Source: Paenibacillus phyllosphaerae (GTDB taxonomy: Bacteria > Bacillota > Bacilli > Paenibacillales > Paenibacillaceae). From it: a stretch of 64,000 nucleotides of DNA. Shown here piece after piece: positions 16,747-25,509 of this stretch (position 1 is its first letter; every line of letters starts with the position of its first letter). The position numbers were made by a program, and so were the translations under genes. The notes below the pieces were generated by a model. That model made no database searches, had not been told where the DNA came from, and saw only the letters and a list, made by a program, of their open reading frames with translations. The DNA is taken from positions 62,001 to 126,000 of the forward strand of contig NZ_JACHXK010000019.1 of NCBI RefSeq assembly GCF_014192105.1, given 5' to 3'.

Positions 16747-17802
16747 TTACTTGATACTTGAGTATTTCTGATCCAACTGCAGCTCTTCTAATATTTGTTC
16801 AAATGCATCGTCAAGGCCTGTTGCATCGATGCGAATTTGCTTAGGGCTGATCTCGTATTGATCCGACGAGTGCTCGTAGCGCGGATCATAGTAATGTTCG
16901 AGCAGCAACGCGATCGCTTGCTCGTATTGCCCTTGCTTCAAGTGAGCTTCGATCTCGGCGGCGATCGGCGTATGGAGGCGGCGTTTGATCTGTCCGAATG
17001 CCGCGAGATAGTCCGCTTGATGCGCCGACGGCTCGTAGTCCTCCACAATTTGGCGGACACGCGCTTGAAGCGGCGTCTCGATCCACAGCGATGTTGCGGT
17101 TTCTTTCTTGCGGACGAGAAATTCCGGCAGCACGACCTTCCCGATACGCTTGCTCTCGGCCTCGAAGAACAGATAGGGTTTATCTTGCAGACGCAGCAGC
17201 TCTTCGAGCAAGGCCGCCTCGAACGACTTCTGATTGCTCGCCTTCATGCCGACGTGGCCGAATATCGAGCCCCGATGGCCGGCAAGCTGCTCGAGATCGA
17301 GCACGGGATGCCCTTCCTCCGCGAGCTTATGGAGCAGCGCCGTTTTGCCCGTACCGGTATTGCCGTGCAACACGTAGGCATCCTGCTTCATCTCGAAATC
17401 CGCTAACTGCTCGACGACCCACTTGCGGTACGTGCGGAATCCGCCAACCAGGCGATACGCATGAATGTCCATCAAGGACAGCACCGTGGCGGTCGTCTTG
17501 CTCCGCATGCCCCCTCGCCAGCAGAAGACGACCTTCCTCCCTTCGATCTCGCTGAATTCGCGGATGAAGGCAGGGAGCTTGGCCGACACGATCGCAAGCC
17601 CCCGATCCTTCGCGGCTTGGATGCTGGTCTGTTTGTACAGCGTGCCAACCTCGGCCCGTTCATTATCGGTGAATATCGGTATATTCAAGCTGCCCGGTAT
17701 CGAGCTGTCGGCATACTCCGATTCGGAGCGGACGTCGATGATCGTGACTTTCTTCGACTGGCGAAGGGCTCGCATCTCTTCTAAGGTGATATCTTGGAAC
17801 AC
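16747..17802 (-). CDS. mnmH: tRNA 2-selenouridine synthase
   Basis: 351 residues from GTG 17802 (AAGGAGAG 8 nt upstream). An N-terminal rhodanese domain carries the active-site loop CWRGGMRS with Cys94. A P-loop domain follows with GNTGTGKT at residues ~147-154. This is the MnmH (SelU/YbbB) architecture, which replaces sulfur by selenium at the wobble 2-thiouridine of tRNA Lys/Glu/Gln, via a geranylated intermediate, using selenophosphate. It lies 25 bases downstream of selD, the enzyme that makes its substrate. No selA, selB or selC was seen in the window, so tRNA modification is the only selenium use visible here. Confidence 0.95.
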   Translation of the reverse strand: MFQDITLEEMRALRQSKKVTIIDVRSESEYADSSIPGSLNIPIFTDNERAEVGTLYKQTSIQAAKDRGLAIVSAKLPAFIREFSEIEGRKVVFCWRGGMRSKTTATVLSLMDIHAYRLVGGFRTYRKWVVEQLADFEMKQDAYVLHGNTGTGKTALLHKLAEEGHPVLDLEQLAGHRGSIFGHVGMKASNQKSFEAALLEELLRLQDKPYLFFEAESKRIGKVVLPEFLVRKKETATSLWIETPLQARVRQIVEDYEPSAHQADYLAAFGQIKRRLHTPIAAEIEAHLKQGQYEQAIALLLEHYYDPRYEHSSDQYEISPKQIRIDATGLDDAFEQILEELQLDQKYSSIK

Positions 17803-17827
17803 TTAAGCCTCTCTCCTTCGACTCGAA

Positions 17828-18883
17828 CTAACGTACGGCGACGACAATTTGTCCCGGGTGCTCATTCACCGCTTCGCCAATCATGCCTGCTTCTACGCCG
17901 GCTGCGAGCAGCGCGGCAAGCAAAGCTTCCGCTTGCTCAGGCGCGACCGCGATGAGCAGACCGCCCGATGTGACGGCATCGCACAGAATGTATTGGTCGA
18001 TCTGATCCAGCGCATCGTCGAAGATGACCGAAGGAGACACATGCGCGAAATTGTTCTTCGTGCCCCCAGGGACGAAGCCTTGTTCAGCCAGCTCGCGGAC
18101 ACGCGGCAGCACCGGTACCTGCTCCTTCACGATCCGCACGCCGACTTCGCTGCCCTTGGCCATCTCTGAGGCATGTCCCAGTAAGCCAAATCCCGTGACG
18201 TCCGTGCAAGCATGTACGTCGTAGCCGCTCATCACTTCGGCAGCCGTCTTGTTGAGCGTCGCCATGACTTTCGTTACGCGAGCGACTTCTTCCTCGGACA
18301 ATTGATCCTTCTTGATCGACGTTGTCATGATGCCGACGCCGATCGGCTTAGTCAGGATGAGCTTGTCGCCCGGCTTCGCGCCCGCGTTCGTCTTCACCCG
18401 CTCCGGATGGATAAGACCCGTGACCGCCATTCCGAATTTCGGCTCCTTATCGTCGATCGAGTGGCCGCCAACCAAGGTAGCGCCCGCTTCAGCGACCTTG
18501 TCGGCCGCGCCGCGCAGAATATCGGCCAGTATCTGCTTATCGAGCGTTGAGATCGGGAATGCGACGATATTGAGAACGGTCAGCGGCTTTCCGCCCATCG
18601 CGTAGATATCGCTGATGGCGTTCGCAGCCGCAATTTGGCCGAAGGAATAAGGATCATCTACAATCGGCGTGAAGAAATCGACGGTCTGGACGAGCGCCAG
18701 CTCATCGTTAAGCCGGTATACCCCGGCGTCATCGCTCGTATCGAGTCCGACGAGCAGGTCGGGATTCGGGACTACGGGCGGCAAGCTGCGCAGTACCTGC
18801 TGCAGATCGGCAGGGCCGATTTTGCAACCGCAGCCTCCTTTGGAAGAAAGCGAAGTTAGCTTGATAGGCGTTTCTTGTGGCAT
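17828..18883 (-). CDS. selD: Selenide, water dikinase (selenophosphate synthetase)
   Basis: 351 residues, with AAAGGA before ATG 18883. The N-terminal catalytic motif GGCGCKIGP places Cys18 and Lys21 at the positions of E. coli Cys17 and Lys20; the residue often found as selenocysteine is an ordinary Cys, with no in-frame TGA. Further family features are GLDTSDDAGVYRL, LVQTVDFFTPIVDDPY and VGGHSIDDKEPKFG. The enzyme makes selenophosphate from selenide and ATP in the cytosol. It is first in the selD-mnmH unit and diverges from the permease gene at 19038. Confidence 0.96.
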   Translation of the reverse strand: MPQETPIKLTSLSSKGGCGCKIGPADLQQVLRSLPPVVPNPDLLVGLDTSDDAGVYRLNDELALVQTVDFFTPIVDDPYSFGQIAAANAISDIYAMGGKPLTVLNIVAFPISTLDKQILADILRGAADKVAEAGATLVGGHSIDDKEPKFGMAVTGLIHPERVKTNAGAKPGDKLILTKPIGVGIMTTSIKKDQLSEEEVARVTKVMATLNKTAAEVMSGYDVHACTDVTGFGLLGHASEMAKGSEVGVRIVKEQVPVLPRVRELAEQGFVPGGTKNNFAHVSPSVIFDDALDQIDQYILCDAVTSGGLLIAVAPEQAEALLAALLAAGVEAGMIGEAVNEHPGQIVVAVR

Positions 18884-19037
18884 GATGGCAAATCCTTTCT
18901 ATAGGTGAATAGTAATGAGGCAACATCATTCAATGGGATGCTTCTTCTTGATCGTACACGAATCCGACCCGCCATTGCAAAATTTCACCTTGTCCTATAG
19001 TATAATAACACTTGACAACAAGATAACGGAGGTAAAC

Positions 19038-20114
19038 ATGGCTAACAGTTCTCCCACCATGCACGGGCATCATGGCCCGAGCAAGAAAACGATTGTGTTC
19101 ATCATTCTCTTCCTCGTCATCGCAGCCGCAGGGCTTACCTACGTCAAATGGTGGCCTTACTACCATAAGGCAATCAAAGCGATCGGCGAGCATACGATCG
19201 GTTCCTCGATTCTATACGGCGGTGCCGACACTGCCCCGGACCCTTCATGGGACGCCGCATGGAGCTACGCCGTCACGTACTATAAAGCCGTCTGGAAAGC
19301 GGCGATTCTCGGGATTCTGCTCGGATCGCTCGTGCAAGTGCTCATTCCGTCGGGCTGGCTGCTGCGTGTGCTGGGCAAAACAAACTTTCGCAGCACCGCG
19401 ATTGCCGGTGCGGCTGCCATTCCCGGCATGATGTGCTCCTGCTGCGCCGCGCCGATCGCCGTCGGCTTGCGCAAGAAGAATGTATCCGCCGGCGCCGCGC
19501 TTGCCTTCTGGCTCGGCAACCCGATGATCAATCCGGCAACGCTCATCTTCATGGCATTCGTGCTGTCCTGGGAATTCACGCTGCTGCGGCTCGTGTTCGG
19601 ACTGATTCTCACGTTCGGCGTCAGTTACTGGGCGAATAGGATCGCGGGCGAGCAGACATTCACCGAGAGCGAAGTGCTACAGCCGATGGATGCCGGAGAG
19701 GCGGACAGCCAGCCGCTCTTCATTCGTTGGATGAAAAGCTTGGGCACGATGCTGCTTCACGTCGTCCCTGCTTATTTCATAGCCGTTCTGCTGCTCGGCG
19801 CCGCGAGAGCCTGGCTCTTCCCGACGCTGGATGATACCGCGCTCAATAGCATTCTCATGCTGATCTTGTTCGCGATCGCAGGTACGCTGTTCGTCATCCC
19901 GACCGCGGCGGAGATACCGATTGCGCAGGCCTTCATGTCCTACGGCTTCGGAGCCAGCATCGCTTCGGTCCTGATCGTAACCTTGCCGGCCGTCAGCCTC
20001 CCTTCGCTGCTCATGATCAGACGCTCCTTCCCGGCTCGGGTCGTGTGGTTCGTGTTCGGATCCGTCATTGCGCTCGGCATTCTGAGCGGCATTATCGGGG
20101 CTGTCCTGTTGTAA
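19038..20114 (+). CDS. Permease of the YraQ/ArsP (DUF318) family
   Basis: 358 residues. ATG 19038 follows AACGGAGGTAAAC; the longer open frame upstream is not supported. About eight membrane helices are present, with the family core IPGMMCSCCAAPIAVGLRKK around residue 130 and the gapped partner LGNPMINPATLIFMAF; a second similar half ends in TAAEIPIAQAFMSYGFG. Relatives include ArsP, which exports trivalent methylated arsenicals, and uncharacterised YraQ permeases; the Cys pair could handle a thiophilic metalloid. Its head-to-head position with selD makes a selenium or arsenic substrate worth considering, which is inference only. Confidence 0.82.
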   Translation: MANSSPTMHGHHGPSKKTIVFIILFLVIAAAGLTYVKWWPYYHKAIKAIGEHTIGSSILYGGADTAPDPSWDAAWSYAVTYYKAVWKAAILGILLGSLVQVLIPSGWLLRVLGKTNFRSTAIAGAAAIPGMMCSCCAAPIAVGLRKKNVSAGAALAFWLGNPMINPATLIFMAFVLSWEFTLLRLVFGLILTFGVSYWANRIAGEQTFTESEVLQPMDAGEADSQPLFIRWMKSLGTMLLHVVPAYFIAVLLLGAARAWLFPTLDDTALNSILMLILFAIAGTLFVIPTAAEIPIAQAFMSYGFGASIASVLIVTLPAVSLPSLLMIRRSFPARVVWFVFGSVIALGILSGIIGAVLL

Positions 20115-20139
20115 GGTTGGAATATCGCTTCTGGTACAA

Positions 20140-20179
20140 AGACGAGCTGACGCGCCTTACACGCCAGCTCGTCTTTTTT
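20140..20179 (+). terminator. Terminator of the YraQ/ArsP permease gene
   Basis: AGACGAGCTG pairs with CAGCTCGTCT across a 15-nt loop, followed by a run of T. It lies in the convergent gap before the MFS gene. Confidence 0.85.
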
Positions 20180-20195
20180 CTTCCTATCCGTAGGG

Positions 20196-21431
20196 TCAGC
20201 CCGCTCGCCTAGCTTCTGAGAGATCCGGATCTATGCCTCGCGTTTCTTTCCCCAATACGAGCACGGCTACCGCTCCGATCAGCACCGTTATGAAGAAGAG
20301 CGTGAAGATCGCTCGAATCGATACGCCATCCGCAACAAGAGCCCCGACGAGATAAGGGCCGATGACGCCACCGATCCTTCCGAAAGCAGCGGCAAGTCCC
20401 ACGCCTGTCGAACGGATATCGGACTTGTACAATTCAGGCGTATAGGCGTACATGCCGCCCCATGCCCCAAGATTGAAGAAGGACAGGCTGATGCCGGCTG
20501 CCAGCAGCATCCCGGTGGATTGTGCCGTGCCGAACCATAGCGCGCTGACCGCAGTGAGCATGAGGTAGCAGACAAGGACGAATTTGCGCCCGAACCTTTC
20601 AATTAAGTATGCGGCTGTAAAATACCCCGGCAATTGGGCCAGCGTCATAATGAGCACATACTCGAAGCTTTTCACCAGGCTGAATCCTTGCTTCACCATG
20701 ATGGTCGGCAGCCATAAGAACATGCCGTAATACGAGAAGACTACGGTGAACCATAAAATCCACAGCATCAAGGTCGCCCGCCGATTGTCGGACTGCCATA
20801 CCGCAGCTATCCGCTCGAGTAAGCCTAGCCGCTTGCTCGAGCCTTGCTTGAACCTTGGTGAATCGTCAATGGCACGCCGCAGGTAGATGGCATAGAGCGC
20901 CGGCAGCGCGCCGATGACGAAGGCCGTCCGCCACCCGTAGTGCGGAATCACATAGTACGATATAAGCGCGGATATAATCCATCCGCCGGCCCAGAAGCTT
21001 TCCAGCAGCACGACCGCTTTACCGCGAACGGAGACCGGGACCGATTCCGACACCAACGTGGAGGCGACCGGCAATTCGCCGCCCAAGCCGAAACCGGTGA
21101 CGAATCTGAGGAGGCAGAGCATGACGAAGCCTGTCGCCAAGGCCGACAATCCGCTCGCCAGCGAGAATATTAACAGGGTCCAGACGAGCACGGAGCGTCT
21201 TCCGTATTTGTCTGCGAGAATGCCGGCGCATGCGGCGCCAACGGCCATGCCTACCGAATTCACGGCGGATAACAAACCGATCTGCTGCGCGCCAAGCTGC
21301 CATTCCACGGCCAGCGCCGCGACGATAAAGGACACCATGCCGACGTCCATCGCATCGAATAACCAGCTTAAGCCTGCGCTCAGCAGCAGCTTTCTCGTCT
21401 TGGGTTCTTTGAGCAAGGACGTATTTTCCAT
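20196..21431 (-). CDS. MFS transporter, NiaP / aromatic-acid type
   Basis: 411 residues from ATG 21431 (AGGAAAGG 6 nt upstream). Twelve membrane segments are present. The first has FDAMDVGMVSFI with the paired Asp residues typical of organic-acid and niacin MFS proteins. Loop motifs GILADKYGRRS (2-3) and YLIERFGRK (8-9) are present, plus FGLGGELPVASTLVSE and AYTPELYKSDIRSTG, which recall the sugar-porter/NiaP branch. Possible substrates are nicotinate or an aromatic acid; the sequence alone does not decide. Divergent from the exonuclease gene. Confidence 0.75.
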   Translation of the reverse strand: MENTSLLKEPKTRKLLLSAGLSWLFDAMDVGMVSFIVAALAVEWQLGAQQIGLLSAVNSVGMAVGAACAGILADKYGRRSVLVWTLLIFSLASGLSALATGFVMLCLLRFVTGFGLGGELPVASTLVSESVPVSVRGKAVVLLESFWAGGWIISALISYYVIPHYGWRTAFVIGALPALYAIYLRRAIDDSPRFKQGSSKRLGLLERIAAVWQSDNRRATLMLWILWFTVVFSYYGMFLWLPTIMVKQGFSLVKSFEYVLIMTLAQLPGYFTAAYLIERFGRKFVLVCYLMLTAVSALWFGTAQSTGMLLAAGISLSFFNLGAWGGMYAYTPELYKSDIRSTGVGLAAAFGRIGGVIGPYLVGALVADGVSIRAIFTLFFITVLIGAVAVLVLGKETRGIDPDLSEARRAG

Positions 21432-21547
21432 GCAGACCTTTCCTCCCATGCCAGCGGCTTTTTTTGCAAACAATCGCTCAAGAATGTCATCTGTGCTTCA
21501 TTTTCTGTTAGAATGAAACCACGAGTAACGAACCAGGAGGCCTTATC

Positions 21548-22330
21548 GTGGATTATATCGTGTTGGACATTGAATTTAACGGCCGCAAGTTCGCCAGCGA
21601 CCTGCCTATGGAGGTCATTGAGATCGGCGCCGTCCGTCTGGATGAGAACCTGAATCAGGTGGACGTCTTTTCATCGCTCATCAAGCCCGTTTACTTCTCC
21701 AAGTTGAACGGCTTCATTAAGAAGAAAACCGGCATTCCCCAAGCGGATATCGACGTAGCCGACGGATTCCCGAAGGTCATCGCCGAATTTACGCAATGGC
21801 TCGGACGGAGCGAGTCCTTCCTTCTTATTACCTGGGGCGGCGAGGATTTGAAGCGCATTATCTTCGATACAAGAATGCACAAGATCGATGACGCCTACTG
21901 GATGGCGGTCACCTACTTCGATCTGCTGAAGGGCTATCTGCGCCATAAGAACGTAACGAACGATGTCAGCGTCGAAGCTGCGCTCGCCGAACTTCAGATT
22001 GAATCGACCGGATCAGCCCATCGCGCTCTCGACGATGCGATCATGACCGCCAAGATCATGCAAGCCATATTCCCGCACCTGGACTTCGACCGCAGCCAGC
22101 AATTCAAGGATGCCTACTCGAACGCCAAGGAACGCCGGATGGTGAAGAACGCGATCCGCGGAATGCGCTCGCAGCGCGTCGCGCCGACATGGGAGCTCAT
22201 GGTGGAGCATTATCTGAAGGACAAGGTATCGCTTGCCGATCCGCGCAAGGTTGCCGAGCTGCTCGCTTATTTCAACGATGAGCTCGCTCGTCCTCAGACG
22301 GCCAAACAGCAGACGCCAATGCCTTCTTAA
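21548..22330 (+). CDS. DEDDh 3'-5' exonuclease (DnaQ/KapD-like)
   Basis: 260 residues from GTG 21548 (AGGAGG 7 nt upstream). The exonuclease motifs are complete: ExoI VLDIEFN with Asp7 and Glu9, ExoII around TWGGEDLKRIIFDTR, and ExoIII AHRALDDAIMTAKIM with the catalytic His and Asp. The last ~70 residues (KERRMVKNAIRGMRSQRVAP...) are an added basic helical region not found in the shortest members. Relatives are DNA polymerase III epsilon-like proofreading or RNA-trimming nucleases, and B. subtilis KapD, a regulator of sporulation kinase KinA. Substrate is unknown. Confidence 0.85.
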   Translation: MDYIVLDIEFNGRKFASDLPMEVIEIGAVRLDENLNQVDVFSSLIKPVYFSKLNGFIKKKTGIPQADIDVADGFPKVIAEFTQWLGRSESFLLITWGGEDLKRIIFDTRMHKIDDAYWMAVTYFDLLKGYLRHKNVTNDVSVEAALAELQIESTGSAHRALDDAIMTAKIMQAIFPHLDFDRSQQFKDAYSNAKERRMVKNAIRGMRSQRVAPTWELMVEHYLKDKVSLADPRKVAELLAYFNDELARPQTAKQQTPMPS

Positions 22331-22350
22331 TTTCCGTTCAAACAAGACCA

Positions 22351-22386
22351 AATAACCCTGCCGCTTCCAATAGCGGTAGGGTTATT
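22351..22386. terminator. Terminator between the exonuclease and hydrolase genes
   Basis: AATAACCCTGCCGCT pairs with AGCGGTAGGGTTATT (15 bp, one G.T) around a 6-nt loop. Little T-run on the plus side (TTATTG). It is in a convergent gap. Confidence 0.7.
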
Positions 22387-22440
22387 GTGTATCAAGCCGG
22401 AAGGAAGCATACTTCGAACGGCCAGGAAACGAGTATCCGG

Positions 22441-23235
22441 CTATCCTTCGGGAATCGGTTGTATGGAAGGGGCGCTGTCTTGCGCGTAGTTGTCCTGAAC
22501 GTAATTGTCTCGCGTGTAGTTATCTTGCTCCGTCATCACACTTCCCATCGCCGCCTCGCCGAGAATCGCATTCAAGGTCAGCGACAAATTCGAGCCGAAC
22601 TCATCGTGCACGAACGGCGCGCGGTGGCGGAAATAATGCGGATGTCCGCCAATTAGCGGAATCGTCCCGACCTCGCCGGGCTGGTACTTCGCCCTGTCCC
22701 AATACCAGACGCCAAGCTTGCTCCGGCTCCACCCTCCCCAGCTGCCAAGACGGGTAATCGGATCGCGATAGTTCCTTGCTTTGTCTACCGCCGTATAGAA
22801 GCTGACGCGGTTCCGAAGATCGTTCCGGATAGGCACTTTGGGCGATCCGAGCTGAATGACGTGAAAATCCGGGATCACGCCATCATCATGCAGGATGCAA
22901 GCCGCCTGATAGGCAGCGACGCCTCCTCCGCTGTGACCGACCAGCAGGACAGGCCGTCCGGCCGAGCGCTCGCGGATCTGCTGCGCAGCCGATTTGCCGC
23001 CGTTCCTCGCCGCGCTGCGGAAGCGGGACATATCGCCGTGAACCTCCATAATCTGGCGAACCATGCTTTGCGTCTGATCCCCGTAAGGGAATAGGTCACG
23101 AATGCAAGGCTCGAGCCCATCCGTAGCAAGCCGGTTCCTCAGCTCGTGCTTGCAATCATGGAAGAAGGACCTTGTGGAACCGATTCCTGCCAATAGGTAG
23201 ATATCCCATTCTGCTACAACCGTCTTATCGATCAT
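22441..23235 (-). CDS. Alpha/beta hydrolase (lipase-like)
   Basis: 264 residues. The nucleophile elbow is VLLVGHSGGGVAAYQAA near residue 99, preceded by a helix with NGGKSAAQQIRE. GGHPHYFRHR near residue 200 probably supplies the catalytic His. No signal peptide, so likely cytosolic. The C-terminus ends in three near-identical pentapeptides, QDNYT-RDNYV-QDNYA, encoded by three degenerate 15-base repeats at 22483-22527, followed by a short Pro-containing tail. The substrate is unknown. Monocistronic. Confidence 0.75.
   Translation of the reverse strand: MIDKTVVAEWDIYLLAGIGSTRSFFHDCKHELRNRLATDGLEPCIRDLFPYGDQTQSMVRQIMEVHGDMSRFRSAARNGGKSAAQQIRERSAGRPVLLVGHSGGGVAAYQAACILHDDGVIPDFHVIQLGSPKVPIRNDLRNRVSFYTAVDKARNYRDPITRLGSWGGWSRSKLGVWYWDRAKYQPGEVGTIPLIGGHPHYFRHRAPFVHDEFGSNLSLTLNAILGEAAMGSVMTEQDNYTRDNYVQDNYAQDSAPSIQPIPEG
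22483..22527 (-). repeat. Three tandem 15-bp repeats inside the hydrolase gene
   Basis: Three consecutive 15-base units, each encoding [QR]-D-N-Y-x, differing at a few positions. They are in frame and so change protein length without frameshift if the copy number varies. Confidence 0.8.
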
Positions 23236-23341
23236 GATTTGAGTACACCACCTTTACTTACCGTTTGCAGTCCAAGCTGCCAGTTATGTGTAGTATGAGC
23301 GGTTCAAAACCCATTCATTCCCTCATTGAATGCCTATGCCG

Positions 23342-24241
23342 TCAAAAAGGTGACTCCCGGAAGCCTTCAATGAACAGCTGCGCCGATTTCGATAAGTACC
23401 TGTTCTTCAGCCACAAGATCCCGACATCCGACTGAAAATCGGCGTCCTCGATGTCCAGCATCTTCACGATCGTCGACGGGAACGAAGACATGACCGACTT
23501 CGGGAAGACGGTCGCTCCGATTCCTTCGGCGACGAGCGACATGATAATGGCGACGCTGGAGCATTCGCAAATAATGTTCGGTTCGAAACCGTGCCGCTTG
23601 CATTCGTTCATGACCTGCTGGTGCATCCTCATCGTCTTGTCCGTCTTCAAGGTCAAGAACGGGAAGTCTGCGATCTCCCGCATGCGGATCGACGTAACGG
23701 ATTCATATTGGGTCCATGCGCTCGGAATCACGACGACGAACGGATCTGACGGCAGCGTGAGCACATGATACTCTTGATCGTCATGCATCGCTTCGAAGGG
23801 CAAGCGGGCGACGATAAGCTCGATCGAACGCCGATCCAGCTGCTCGCCCAGATAGAAATGATCGCCCTCTGCAATCTTAAACGTAATTTGCGGGTATCGG
23901 TTGCGGAATTGCTCGATCCGCTTGGGGAGCAGCGAGATGCAGGAGACGACGGAACCGATCGACAGGACGCCGCTGACGCCTTCTTCCCGCTCCTTCACTT
24001 CCTTCATCGCTTCTTCGAATTGATAAAGCAGCAATTCGGCCTTCTGCCGAAGCAGCCTGCCCGCGTCGGTCAGCTTCAGCCGCTTGCCGGTTCGGTCGAA
24101 CAGCGTAACGCCGAGCTCTTCTTCCATCTGCTTCAACGCACGACTGAGCGGCGGCTGCTCCATATTGAGAATTTTGGCTGCTCGTGTCACTTGCTCTTCT
24201 TGCGCAATCGTGACAAAATATTTAAGTTGGCGTAAATCCAT
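23342..24241 (-). CDS. LysR-type transcriptional regulator
   Basis: 299 residues, GGGAG 7 nt before ATG 24241. The winged helix-turn-helix covers residues 1-60 (MDLRQLKYFVTIAQEEQVTR, QPPLSRALKQMEEELGV, LFDRTGKRLKLTDAG). The substrate-binding domain follows from ~90 (IGSVVSCISLLPKRIEQFR). It is CynR/BenM-like in general layout; the effector is not known. The gene diverges from the branched-chain aminotransferase gene with about 120 bases between, a typical LysR-target arrangement, and a palindrome suited to a LysR site lies there. Confidence 0.92.
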   Translation of the reverse strand: MDLRQLKYFVTIAQEEQVTRAAKILNMEQPPLSRALKQMEEELGVTLFDRTGKRLKLTDAGRLLRQKAELLLYQFEEAMKEVKEREEGVSGVLSIGSVVSCISLLPKRIEQFRNRYPQITFKIAEGDHFYLGEQLDRRSIELIVARLPFEAMHDDQEYHVLTLPSDPFVVVIPSAWTQYESVTSIRMREIADFPFLTLKTDKTMRMHQQVMNECKRHGFEPNIICECSSVAIIMSLVAEGIGATVFPKSVMSSFPSTIVKMLDIEDADFQSDVGILWLKNRYLSKSAQLFIEGFRESPF

Positions 24242-24256
24242 CGCCCGGCTCCCATC

Positions 24257-24306
24257 TATACCTAAAAGGTATATGAATCATTTCAAATAGATATTTTCAA
24301 TATACC
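24257..24306. promoter_or_regulatory. Candidate LysR operator region
   Basis: TATACC-TAAAA-GGTATA (24257-24273) is a perfect 6+5+6 palindrome that fits the LysR T-N11-A shape. A further TATACC half-site is at 24301-24306. Both lie between the divergent LysR and aminotransferase genes. Confidence 0.55.
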
Positions 24307-24362
24307 TCACATAGTGGTAGCATTCAAATAAGAGAACATGACACTAAAGGAGAGAATGCCAC

Positions 24363-25436
24363 ATGGCTCAAACCATAGACATCACCCTGACAACGAACAA
24401 AAAAGAAAAGCCGCCCGAGAACAAGCTCGGCTTCGGAATCTACTACACGGACCACATGTTCATTCTCGATTACTCCGTCGAGAAAGGCTGGTACGATCCG
24501 CGCATCGTTCCTTATCAGCCGATCACGCTTGATCCGGCAGCGAAAGTCTTCCACTACGGCCAGACGATCTTCGAAGGCTTGAAGGCGTACCGGACCAAAG
24601 ACGGCCGCATTCAGCTGTTCCGTCCGCAGAAGAACTTCGAGCGTCTGAACCGTTCGAACGCACGCTTGTCCATTCCTGACGTTGACGGTGAGCTTGCCTT
24701 GCAAGCGCTGCAAGAGCTCGTACGTGTGGACCAAGATTGGATTCCGTCGGCGCCGGGCACGTCCCTGTACCTCCGTCCTTTCGTCATTGCGACACAAGCC
24801 GCGCTCGGCGTTGCGCCTTCGACCGAGTACAAATTCATGATCATCATGTCGCCGGTCGGCGCTTACTACGCGGAAGGCATGAATCCGGTCAAGATCTATG
24901 TCGAATCCGACCATGTGCGCGCGGTTAAAGGCGGCGTGGGCGAAGCGAAGACGGCCGGCAACTACGCAGCAGGCCTTAATGCCCAACAAGCCGCTTCGGA
25001 GAAAGGCTACTCCCAGATTCTGTGGCTCGACGGCGTTCAGCGCAAATATATCGAAGAAGTCGGCAGCATGAACGTCTTTTTCAAAATCGACGGAACGGTC
25101 TACACGCCTTCGCTGAACGGCAGCATTCTCGCCGGTATCACCCGCGATTCCATCATCCATATGCTGAAGAGCTGGGATATTCCTGTCGTGGAGCGTCCGA
25201 TCACGATCGAAGAGCTGTATGAAGCCGGCGCGAACGGCACGCTCGAAGAAGCATTCGGCACAGGCACGGCAGCCGTCATCTCCCCGATCGGCGAGATGAA
25301 CTGGCAAGACAAGCCACTTGTCATCCGCGATGGCAGCACGGGCGAATTGACGGCCAAGCTGTACGACACGCTGACCGGCATCCAGAACGGCGATATCGAA
25401 GATCCGTACGGCTGGACAGTCGAAGTCAAACAATAA
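24363..25436 (+). CDS. ilvE: Branched-chain amino acid aminotransferase
   Basis: 357 residues (AAGGAG 10 nt before ATG). Fold type IV PLP enzyme of the longer eukaryote/YwaA-like BCAT group. Features are KVFHYGQTIFEGLKAYRT, LYLRPFVIATQAALGV, and GEAKTAGNYAAGLNAQQ with the PLP lysine. The product-loop segment is YIEEVGSMNVFFKIDG, then GSILAGITRDSIIHM. It exchanges amino groups between Leu/Ile/Val and 2-oxoglutarate in the cytosol. The gap to the LysR gene is too short for a T-box leader. A terminator follows at 25444. Confidence 0.93.
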   Translation: MAQTIDITLTTNKKEKPPENKLGFGIYYTDHMFILDYSVEKGWYDPRIVPYQPITLDPAAKVFHYGQTIFEGLKAYRTKDGRIQLFRPQKNFERLNRSNARLSIPDVDGELALQALQELVRVDQDWIPSAPGTSLYLRPFVIATQAALGVAPSTEYKFMIIMSPVGAYYAEGMNPVKIYVESDHVRAVKGGVGEAKTAGNYAAGLNAQQAASEKGYSQILWLDGVQRKYIEEVGSMNVFFKIDGTVYTPSLNGSILAGITRDSIIHMLKSWDIPVVERPITIEELYEAGANGTLEEAFGTGTAAVISPIGEMNWQDKPLVIRDGSTGELTAKLYDTLTGIQNGDIEDPYGWTVEVKQ

Positions 25437-25443
25437 TACGAAT

Positions 25444-25499
25444 AAACCTCATGTCAGCATCCGTCCGTAACAGGCCGGGTGTGGCATGAGGTTTTTTTT
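25444..25499 (+). terminator. Terminator of the aminotransferase gene
   Basis: AAACCTCATG pairs with CATGAGGTTT across a ~31-nt loop region that can pair further (CAGCATCC / GGGTGTGG), followed by a T-run. Confidence 0.8.
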
Positions 25500-25509
25500 G
25501 CGCGTGTGA

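Noticed and set aside
17828-18883. Possible selenocysteine codon in selD
   Set aside because: The catalytic position is an ordinary Cys codon; there is no in-frame TGA and no SECIS-like hairpin was needed.
24324-25433. Long open frame (369 codons) antisense to the branched-chain aminotransferase gene
   Set aside because: Mirror of the codon bias of the sense gene; no ribosome site and no recognisable protein. Similar shadows exist opposite the PBP gene (35597-36805), the BMP gene (49533-50600) and the GH15 gene (62780-63781).
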